NCBI GenBank assembly: GCA_963768715.1
Contig: CAVYJC010000005.1
Coordinates: 186,001 to 250,000 of the forward strand
DNA: 64,000 nt
Direction: 5' to 3'
DNA from: DATKEJ01 sp963768715
GTDB taxonomy: Bacteria > Bacteroidota > Rhodothermia > Rhodothermales > DATKEJ01
In this document: piece by piece, positions 52,207 through 64,000 of the stretch
Numbering within the stretch: the first letter of the stretch is position 1
How the letters are laid out: every line of letters begins with the position of its first letter
Notes under the pieces: generated by a model
What the model saw: only the letters and a program-made list of their open reading frames with translations
Told to the model about the DNA's origin: nothing
The model's database searches: none
Made by a program: the position numbers and the translations under genes

Positions 52207-53415
52207 TTTGTGGAAATCCAGTACACGCCCTCGGTGACGGGGTCGGCGCCAATGGATCTGTAGAAGCATTTGAAGTCCTCGGATCGATCGTGGCAGTACC
52301 AATGCTCTTCGCCGGTCGCAAGATCGAGGTGGACCAGTCCGCTATCGGTCGCGTACCCACGTCGACGTACCACCCTGCCTCGAGAAGCATATCATAGGCC
52401 GAGCTCGACGGGTGCCATTCCAGACCCGGCCTTGGATCGTACAGAAGGCGGTCGAAACGCGGCGCTACTGTCGGATCGAACCCGTCGATACCGTTCTTCG
52501 TCAGCGCGTAGAAATCGCCCGACGGTCCTTTGACAATTTCCCGGACCACGTCATTGCTGAGGCTCCACGGATCGCCGGGATCGTGTCGAAACCGCTCCAT
52601 GTCTCCTGTGACCGGATCCAAACGCACGAGTCCCTTCCCTGTACCGGCCCAGACCATGCCGTTTCTGTCAACCTGAACGCCCGAAACCCAATTGAACGCG
52701 GCGTGCGTCGAATCTTTCGGAGCGAGATCGAAAGTCGAGAACTTATCAGTGACGGGATCCAGCTTCGCCAAGTCCCCCATTCGTTCCAATCCAAAGCGCA
52801 CCCGTCGTGTCTTCCTGAAGATCCAGCGCCCAGGCATCCGGCATCGACGTCGAGTCGAAAGGAACGTGCTGATAGACTTTGAACTCGTGGCCGTCGTACC
52901 GATTCAGGCCGTCCTGCGTTCCGAACCACATGAACCCGTTGTGGTCCTGCACGATCGAATAGACAGCACTCTGGGAGAGGCCTTGCTCCAGGGACAAATC
53001 GTCGAAACGAACGTCGAGCTTGCGTACGGCGACAGGCTCGGGGATTTCGGGCTGCTGGAGCTGCTGCGCGTTCAGCGTTCGCGTTCGCGAATGCGGTCAG
53101 CAATGCAAAATTCAAAATGCAAAACGCAAAATGACGTGCGACGTGCGCCGTGCGACGTGCGCAACAACCGTAGTAGACTGGGCCCAATTCTGAATTCTGA
53201 ACTCTGAATTCCGAATTGTTGGCGTCGCTCAACGCAGTACGTTCGGCGTTTAGCATTTTGCGATTAGCGTTTGGTGGCGTTCGTTGGTGGTGAACAGCGG
53301 CAACTTGGGCGATATAAGACGTACAGCGCACGTGGGGTCGGGTTGGCATGGGTTTCATCAACGTGCGCCATTTCGCCACCCGTAGAAATTCCTTACGTAA
53401 GATCCGAAATCTCAA
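52207..53415 (-). pseudogene. K12 N-terminal part, broken into at least three frames
   Basis: Reading order is leader and signal 'RHFAFCILNFALLTAFANANA' (to about 53,085), mature start 'QQLQQPEIPEPVAVRKLD' and first blade 'GFMWFGTQDGLNRYDG' (to about 52,780, where a GGGGG run shifts frame), then blades 'GMVWAGTGKGLVRLDP' and 'GDFYALTKNGIDGFDP' (to about 52,365), then 'DSGLVHLDLATGEEHW' (to about 52,205). All pieces belong to one propeller. The true start is not evident: the open frame reaches 53,415, but residues before about 53,200 resemble nothing and follow a 60-bp gap after the K13 stop. Confidence 0.75.
53099..53220. repeat. Junction repeat block K13/K12
   Basis: The left arm (53,099-53,130, AATTCAAAATGCAAAACGCA) encodes the K12 signal core. 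ACGTGCGACGTGCGCC-like motifs follow, then a right-hand run of TTCTGAATTCTGAACTCTG (53,189-53,216). There is no CATTCCCGCG unit here. Confidence 0.65.
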
Positions 53416-53477
53416 CCTAATTCGGGAGTCGAATTACGAATGCGGCAGCCTCGCCAACGAATGTCGCGCACTCCTCA

Positions 53478-57586
<4,109 letters not shown>

Positions 57587-57590
<4 letters not shown>

Positions 57591-60500
57591 ACCGGCAGCC
57601 TCACCACGAATGTTGCTCCGTTTCCTTCGCTCGATTCCACGTCGAGACTCCCCCCATGTCCTTTGGTTACAATATCATAGCTCATTGACAAACCCAGTCC
57701 CGTTCCGCTGCCGGTGGGCTTCGTCGTAAAGAAAGGCTCGAAGATGCGCTTCTTCACGTGGTCGGGAATGCCGGGTCCGTTATCGGCAATGCGAATCTCG
57801 ACCGTTCCATTGAGCATCGCGGTAGAAACCGCAACCGTCGGATGGAAGTCGTCCCCCATCTTGACGGTATAGTCGTTGAGCGCATCGAACGCATTGTTGA
57901 GTAAATTGATCAGAACGCGGCCCAGGTCCTGCGGCACAATCTTCAATTTGGGCAGGCCCGGTGCGTAGTTCCGATTAAGGGTGACGTTGAAGTCGGAATC
58001 TCGTGCGCGCATGCCGTGATAGGCGAGGTTGACGTACTCGTCGAGCATCACGTTCAGATCGACCTCTTCCTGCTCTCCTTCGCCACCTCGCGAGTGCTGA
58101 AGCATGCTCTGCACGATCGAGTCGGCGCGCTTGCCATGCTCACTGATTTTGTCGGCATTGATCTTGAGACCTTCGAGAATGGACTCGAGTTCTTCGACGA
58201 AGTCCTTCGGCAACTGATCCTTGCGCGCATTGACTTCCGACATGAGCTCGTCGGTGAGCTCGGAGGACATCTCCGAAAAGTTGTTGACAAAATTCAGCGG
58301 GTTCTTGATCTCGTGGGCAATGCCGGCGGTCAACTGCCCCAGCGAGGCCATCTTTTCGGCCTGAACGAGACGGTCCTGCGCCGCTTTGAGACTGTTCAGC
58401 GTGTTCTCAAGCTCCGACCGCTGGGCCGAGATCTGATCGTTCTGGTCCCGGAGGCTCTCCAGCAGGCGTGTCTTGATAAAGGCGGATTCGATGTGCTCTT
58501 TGAGACGCTCGAGCAAAGCGACGTCACGCTCGGCGAAGGCGTCGGAGTCGCTGAGGTTGTCGAAAACGAGGTAGCCGGCAACCTCGTCTTCTATCTTGAC
58601 CCGAAGCACGAGGAACGAGGCCACGGCTCCGAACTCCGCCATCTCCGTGCTTCCGATTCGCTTCCCGACGTCCTTGGCGACAAACAAATCGAGGGCCACC
58701 TCTTCGGCCGGATCCGCATATCGCGCCTGCGCTTGTTCGGGCGTCAGGCGGATGTGTTCCATTGCGGCGACGTCCCATCCCGAGCTGGCCCGAACGTGAA
58801 ACATCCCGTCCGAAAGCTTCACAATGGCGGTCGCTTTCTCGACGCCCGGGATCACGCGCGCTTCTTCCAGAATCTTCGTCAGCAGTCTTCGAAACGACGT
58901 CTCCTTATTGATGGCCTCCACGATCGTGTGGCTCTGCTCAAGCTGATGGTTTCGATCAGCCAGCTCTGCTGTTCGCTCGGCCACCGTAGCCTCGAGCCTT
59001 CGATTTCTGTCAGCGATCTGACGGATGCGGGTCTGGACGCCACCGTAGACAAGACCCACAAACAGTAGTACTGCCGCGATCCGAAACCACCACGTCTGCC
59101 AGAATGGAGGTGCAATCACGATAGAAATGCGGGCGCCTTCTTCGTTCCAGACGCCATCGTTGTTCGCAGCCTTGACCATGAACGTGTACGAACCGGGATC
59201 AAGGTTGGTGTAATGCGCGGTACGGCGGTTCGAGGGTTTGCTCCAGTCTTTGTCGTACGGATCGAGTCGGTACGAATATTGATTCTGCTCAGGCCGGACG
59301 TAGTGAAGTCCCGCAAACGTGAAGCCGACATCGTTCTGCGTGTAGTCGAGTCCGACCTCCGCCGTTTCCAGAATATTCTGCTTCAGCGGCGAGTTTTCAC
59401 CCGGATTCACCGTCTCGCCGAACAGGCGGAAATCCGTGATCGCAACGGCCGGGGGACGCGGATCGTCGCGTATCTGCTCCGGGAAGAATGCATCCACCCC
59501 GTCGGCTCCCCCCATGAAGAACTCACCGCTCGGACTCTGATAGAAGGCGCGCGACTCGAACTTGCTCTGACTCAGCCCGTCGGCTTTGTTGTAATTGCGA
59601 AAACGATCCTTCTGCGCATCGTAGCGGGCGATGCCGTTGTCCGTAACGGCCCAGATGCGCCCCGCTCCGTCACGCATGATCCCTTTCACCGACCGGTGCC
59701 CCAGCCCCTGCTCTTCGGTATAGACCTTGATGGACTCATCCTCCGGGTTGAATCTCAGCAATCCGACAAACGTACCGAGCCAGAGATCGCCGGATGGAGT
59801 CTCGAGTATAGTTCCCGGACTGTAATTCCCGTCGAACTCTTCGTTTGCCTTCGCGAGGACTTCTGTAAACGTTCCCGAGTCACGATTGAAGCGATAGAAT
59901 CCCGATCCGTTCGTACCCACCCAAAGCCGGTTCTTTGAGTCCTCGTAGACGACAGTAATTTGGTCGATACCCGGGCTCACATCCGTCGTGTCGATTCGAT
60001 AGGATTTGAAATGCCCCGTGTCACGGTCGAAGCTGTTGAGGCCGCGGCCCCAGGTTCCGAACCAGAGGATGCCGTCGTGATCCTCCGTGATCGTCCTGAC
60101 CGTGTGATGGCTGATGCTGTACGGATCCTTCGCGTCGGGGAGATACTTGTAAAATCGATCCGTACGCGGGTCGTACCGGTTCAGACCACCCCAGGTGCCG
60201 ATCCACATCACGCCTTTGGAGTCTTCATAAATGACGCGAACGGACGAACTGCTGATGCTGTACGGGTCGTTCGGATCTGGTTCATACCGTCTAATCCGAT
60301 TCGAGGAGCGGTCGATTCGCGTAAGCCCCCCACCCCAGGTGCCGACCCATAGAATATTCGATTCGGCCGGTACTTCACGGACGGCCATAACATCACCCTC
60401 GGCCAGACTCGCAGGGTTGTTAGGCTCGTGACCGTAATGCACGAATCGGTTGGCCAATCGATCGAGCGCAATCGCACCCTTATCCCATGTGCCGAACCAT

Positions 60501-61573
60501 AGCACCCCGGATCGATCTTCCATGATGTCGAGGACGCTGGCGCTGCCGAAAACCCGGGTGACGGTGTTGGTTCGCGGATCGTAGTGGCCAAGGCCTTCCA
60601 TGACGGACCCGACCCACAATGACCCGGTTCGGTCTTCGTAAATAGACGCCACTGAAGAGCCAAGAATGTTGTCGGGGTCTTTCACCATTCCTGCAAGCCT
60701 TTTGAACGTATCCGTACGCGGATCGAACTCGAGTAATCCTCCATTGGGATCCCTTCCGAAAGCGTCGCCCACGCCAACCCGAACAGTCCCCTTCTTGTCG
60801 ACGTTTATGGTGAGAACATGTGGATTTGACAGCGCGGCAGGGTCGTCGGGATCCGCCATGAAGCGGTCGAAGACCTCTCGATCACGGTCGAATCGATTCA
60901 GCCCGTTCTCGGTCCCCACCCAGAGATTGCCCGCCAGGTCCTCCTTGATCGGCCAGACGCCATTGTCACTGATTGTTTTCGGGTCGTCGGGGTCGGTCTG
61001 AAAATGGCGAAAGGAGTCGGTCGTCGGATCGTACCGATTCAGTCCGCCTTCGTCCGAGTCACTTACGTCCGTTCCGACCCAGATCGTGCCTCGGCTGTCT
61101 TCGAGGATGTCAAAGACGGTGCCCGGCGTGATCGAATGTTCGTCGGCTGGATCGCTCCGGTAGCGGTGAAACTTCTCGGTTTTGGGGTCAAAACGGGACA
61201 GGCCGTTCTCTCCGCCAACCCAGATCTTGCCGTCATTCGCTTCTTCGATTGCGGTAATCCACCCCGGTTGGATGGCGTCGGGGTCGTTTGGATCGGGTCG
61301 GTAGGTATGAACGTCGTATCCGTCGTAGCGGACCAATCCGCTGAAGGTGCCGACCCAGATGAATCCCCTCGAATCCTGCATCATCTTCCCGGCGAAGTCG
61401 TCGGGCATGCCCGCGGCGACGTTCAAGCTCCTGAACTTGAGGCTCGCGTCAGGTCGGGTGAGCTGCACGGGCAACTCTTCGCTCGTAAGACCGATCTGTG
61501 CCAGAGCCCCCAGCGGCGCGAGCATGATTGCGCAACCGACAACACATAGTAATGCAGCAAGACGACGGTTCAT
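57587..61573 (-). CDS. K14 propeller sensor histidine kinase, first gene of the array, conventional signal peptide
   Basis: 1328 residues from the ATG at 61,573 (an ATG ten codons upstream is possible). It has an ordinary signal peptide 'MNRRLAALLCVVGCAIMLAP...LGALAQ' with no repeat-derived leader, unlike the other copies. Fourteen blades are countable, from 'GFIWVGTFSGLVRYDG' to 'GEFFMGGADGVDAFFP'. Y_Y_Y is at about 755-820, transmembrane helix at about 829-848, GAF-like domain at about 890-1035, an extra coiled coil ('QISAQRSELENTLNSLK'), H1087, N box 'NLLNNAFDAL', 'DNGPGIP' and 'GTGLGLSMSYD'. It probably represents the ancestral arrangement. Its promoter should lie in 61,574-61,697, divergent from the HEFGH protein gene. 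Confidence 0.92.
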
Positions 61574-61697
61574 TCGTAAACACTTGCTCAAGCCGCGTGG
61601 CATGGATGGAGAGGGCTACGACGCGGAAATTACCAATTTCGGACTAGCTTATAGCAATCGGGTTACGATAGACTGAAGAATTGTAGGAGGCAAGCCG
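61574..61697. promoter_or_regulatory. Divergent promoter region for the kinase array and the HEFGH gene
   Basis: This short region must hold the promoter of the array's first gene on the minus strand and of the plus-strand membrane protein. A TATAAG-like hexamer is readable on the minus strand (about 61,650), but without a convincing partner box. On the plus strand, GTAGGAGG at 61,683-61,690 is a strong ribosome-binding site seven bases before the TTG start at 61,698. Confidence 0.35.
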
Positions 61698-62192
61698 TTG
61701 CAGCGCGAGGAAATCTGGGACGAGATTAAGACATGGACGCCCTCGGCGATCATCGCGGTCGCCGGCGTCTATTTCATCATTACGCGCAGAGAGTACGGTT
61801 TCCTCGACGCGGCGGATCTGTTCGTCCACGAGTTCGGTCACATCGTCTTTGCGCCGTTTGGCGAGCCGCTCCGAATGGCGGGCGGAACGCTGCTGCAGAT
61901 CATCGTGCCGTGCCTGTTCGCTTTTGGCTTCCTGAAGGGCCTGTACAGACCGGGCGTTCAATTCAGCCTGTTCTGGCTCGGACAGAATCTATTGAACATC
62001 AGCGTTTACGCTCAGGATGCGCGCGCCCAGATACTCCCGCTCGTGGGAGGACCTCACGCGCGACACGACTGGCACTGGATGCTCGGACAGCTCGGGCTGC
62101 TTCAGGCAGACCAAGCCGTCGGATTCTTCTTTATCGGACTGGCGGCGCTGGCGTTTGGGGCGGCAGTAGTGGCGCCGAGGTACCTCAACTAA
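61698..62192 (+). CDS. Conserved-looking membrane protein with HEFGH motif, possible metalloprotease-like
   Basis: 164 residues from a TTG start, chosen because an excellent GGAGG site lies seven bases upstream. About four hydrophobic segments are visible (about 15-30, 63-80, 90-103, 143-160). HEFGH at 44-48 fits the HExxH zinc motif of membrane metallopeptidases; 'FGEPLRMAGGTLLQ' and 'GQNLLNISVYAQDARAQ' follow. Later 'GGPHARHDWHWML' offers further His/Asp ligands. The layout is reminiscent of small M50-like or rhomboid-sized membrane proteins, but I cannot name a family with certainty. Proteolytic activity is inference. It is divergent from K14. Confidence 0.72.
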   Translation: MQREEIWDEIKTWTPSAIIAVAGVYFIITRREYGFLDAADLFVHEFGHIVFAPFGEPLRMAGGTLLQIIVPCLFAFGFLKGLYRPGVQFSLFWLGQNLLNISVYAQDARAQILPLVGGPHARHDWHWMLGQLGLLQADQAVGFFFIGLAALAFGAAVVAPRYLN

Positions 62193-62365
62193 CATCAAAT
62201 ACCGAACAGCAAACACCAAATATCGGTTCGGGCATTCGAGCGGCCCGCTGACGTAATCTGGATGGAGCGAGTCCATCGAATATGCTACAACCTTACAAAC
62301 AGTCTCTCGGCCAAGTTTGGTGTTTGTGTTTGATGTTCTGTTGGTGTTTGATGTTTGCTCTTAGG
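62191..62365. repeat. Inverted A/T-rich arms around a short unique segment
   Basis: AACATCAAATACCG and AACACCAAATATCGG words (62,191-62,226) are matched in inverse orientation by TTGGTGTTTGTGTTTGATG and related words (62,313-62,362). They enclose about 85 bp without coding potential. The arm-block-arm layout parallels the kinase junctions, although the words differ. I see nothing else in the 246-bp gap 62,193-62,438. Confidence 0.6.
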
Positions 62366-62438
62366 TGTTTGCTCTTATCCCGTAACCGATCTGCCCTAAC
62401 CACGTACTATCCAGAGGTAACATCCCAAGCGCGTACTC

Positions 62439-63980
62439 GTGATCGGAACATCGACACTCTTCGCCGTCGTCGCCCTGTGTCTACTGGCATGGGCCATGGA
62501 GGGCCGGACGAAACGCCCGCTATTGGCATTGCCGGCCCTGCTGATGCTGGCAATCGCGGTGGCGACGCGCCTGTTGTCGGGTGAGACCCTGCTTCTTACC
62601 GTCGGAGGTCTTTTCCTGGATCTCGGCGCAGGGCTTCTCGTTGCGGGAGGATATCTCAAACTTCGCGACGCCCAGCCGAAACGCTTCCTGCTTCCGGCCG
62701 CCCTTTCGTTCTTTCTCGCCGGTCTCGCCTACGTTCCGCCGGCCGCCCGGTACGTATTCAATACTGTGACCGAAGAAACGTCGGCGGCGCACGTAAGAGG
62801 CCACTTCTTGCTCGAGTTGGGGCCGGACGACGACATTTCGGAAGTAGCCGGAATCCTTGACCGTTTCGGCGCGAGAGCGGAACGCGCTTTCCCGCGAATG
62901 ACACTTGCCGACGACGAAGACCTTGCGCAGTACTACATCGTCTACGGGGAGAACGACCGGCTTGGCCCACTCATGGAGGCACTGGAAGCAGACAAAGAAG
63001 ACGTCGACGGCACAGAGTGGGATGACATCGTCCAGGCCGTTCCAACGCCCGAATACGCGCCCTCTCTGTCGGAACAGGAAATGGCGGGCAGGCTCGCCAA
63101 CGATCCTCAGCTTGACCAGCAGTGGGGACTTCTTCACACCAATGCGAATGCTCTCTATGAGAGACTCCGCTCGATGTCGCCCAAGCGACCGGCCATCGTT
63201 GCAATCGTCGACACCGGAGTTGACGACGGCCACGAGGACATCAAAGACACGTTCGATGCGAGTCCAGGCACCGGCGACGGGAACGGACACGGCACGCACT
63301 GTGCCGGCGTAGCGGGCGCGGCAACAAACAACGGGATCGGGATTGCCTCCTACAACTGGGATTCCAAATTCGTCCTGATTCGGAGCTACAAGGCGCTCGG
63401 CAACAACGGCGGTGGGTCGGCCGAAACCGTGGCGCAGGCGATAATCGATGCGGCGCGCGACGGAGCCGACGTCATCTCGCTTTCTCTCGGATCGTACGCC
63501 CCCGTGCCCCCCAAGGTGGAGGTCGACGCCATCGAATTTGCTCTCGGGAAAGGCGCGATCGTGGTTGCAGCCGCCGGCAACGCGAGCGCGAATGCCCGGG
63601 ACCACGCGCCGTCGAACATCGCCGGTGTAATCTCGGTTGCCGCGGTAGATCAATCGGGTCGTCGTGCATCCTTTTCGAATCGAAACACCGGCCTCGAGCG
63701 ACCGATTGCGGCCCCCGGCGTCGGCATCCTGTCGCTGAAACCAGGAAACGGCTATGTGGCCCTCAACGGAACGTCGATGGCAGCACCCCATGTGTCAGGG
63801 CTGCTCGGCGTCATGAGAGCAATTGATCCCGAGCTCACGGCAGACGAAGCGTATCAGATACTCCGCCGGACGGGTCAGGATGGCCCGGATGCGTCATCCA
63901 TAGGTCGAACGATCGATGCGGCGGGCGTTGTGGAAGCCCTGCAGCAACACCTTTTCGCACGGATCCCCATGGGTTCCTGA
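62439..63980 (+). CDS. Membrane-anchored subtilisin-family (S8) serine protease
   Basis: 513 residues from a GTG start. Residues 1-105 hold three or four hydrophobic helices ('LFAVVALCLLAWAM', 'LLALPALLMLAIAVA', 'LLLTVGGLFLDLGAGLLVAGGYL', 'ALSFFLAGLAYVPPA'). Residues about 115-215 look like a propeptide/inhibitor-I9-type region. The catalytic domain (about 222-505) carries D258 ('AIVDTGVDD'), H284 ('GNGHGTHCAG'), oxyanion N381 ('VAAAGNAS') and S446 ('NGTSMAAPHVSG'). The multi-helix N-terminus is unusual for an S8 protease and suggests that it stays in the membrane. The 3' end is complete; the last 20 bases of the window hold nothing visible. Confidence 0.9.
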   Translation: MIGTSTLFAVVALCLLAWAMEGRTKRPLLALPALLMLAIAVATRLLSGETLLLTVGGLFLDLGAGLLVAGGYLKLRDAQPKRFLLPAALSFFLAGLAYVPPAARYVFNTVTEETSAAHVRGHFLLELGPDDDISEVAGILDRFGARAERAFPRMTLADDEDLAQYYIVYGENDRLGPLMEALEADKEDVDGTEWDDIVQAVPTPEYAPSLSEQEMAGRLANDPQLDQQWGLLHTNANALYERLRSMSPKRPAIVAIVDTGVDDGHEDIKDTFDASPGTGDGNGHGTHCAGVAGAATNNGIGIASYNWDSKFVLIRSYKALGNNGGGSAETVAQAIIDAARDGADVISLSLGSYAPVPPKVEVDAIEFALGKGAIVVAAAGNASANARDHAPSNIAGVISVAAVDQSGRRASFSNRNTGLERPIAAPGVGILSLKPGNGYVALNGTSMAAPHVSGLLGVMRAIDPELTADEAYQILRRTGQDGPDASSIGRTIDAAGVVEALQQHLFARIPMGS

Positions 63981-64000
63981 TCACCCCAACGTGCATATCT

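Overview
The window (about 58% G+C by eye) is dominated by one extraordinary object: a codirectional minus-strand run of about 57 kb (positions 61,573 down to 4,711) made almost entirely of paralogous periplasmic-sensor histidine kinases. I count 13 full-length-sized copies, called K1 to K13-14 here by position (K1 at the left, K14 at the right), plus one truncated remnant (K11) beside a vapBC toxin-antitoxin pair. Each full copy has a hydrophobic export segment, about fourteen 'G-x-(L/I)-W-x-G-T-x-x-G-L-x-R-x-D' propeller blades (two seven-bladed propellers of the Reg_prop type), a Y_Y_Y domain, one transmembrane helix ('PPFWATWWFR...'), a coiled coil, usually a GAF-like domain, and a HisKA/HATPase_c core with the H-box 'ASLGQLTAGIAHEIKNPL'. 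None carries a receiver domain or a DNA-binding domain, so these are not the hybrid one-protein systems known from Bacteroides.

This architecture and the neighbouring genes suggest a member of the Bacteroidota/Rhodothermota lineage (Rhodothermales-like), probably from a metagenome or a draft genome. That assignment is inference.

Left of the array (1-4,707) lie the 3' end of upp (uracil phosphoribosyltransferase), three response-regulator genes on the minus strand (receiver-PP2C phosphatase, receiver-nucleotide cyclase, stand-alone receiver) and a plus-strand YbaK-type deacylase convergent with K1. Right of the array (61,698-63,980) are a plus-strand membrane protein with an HEFGH motif and a subtilisin-family (S8) protease with N-terminal membrane helices.

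The kinase genes are packed with 4-nt stop/start overlaps or short gaps. The DNA between the apparent start of each gene and its signal peptide is filled with dispersed repeats: palindromic units whose translation reads 'HPREGGDP...RFLDSRLRGND', GTCCGG-rich minisatellites, and A/T-rich arms built from AAATGCAAAATTC-like words. The A/T-rich arms are inverted with respect to one another. One arm often supplies the start codon, and the other encodes the hydrophobic core of the signal peptide ('FAFCILIFAF').

Many copies (K1, K2, K4, K5, K7, K8, K12, K13) are interrupted by single-base frameshifts; K3, K9, K10 and K14 read through, and K6 reads through with a suspected compensated pair. Whether the shifts are real decay or sequencing error cannot be settled from the sequence alone. 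A plausible working model is a large family of sensors with different propellers but nearly interchangeable kinase cores, feeding the few response regulators encoded next door, whose outputs are a cyclic nucleotide and a serine phosphatase. The array appears to have expanded and contracted by recombination at repeats.
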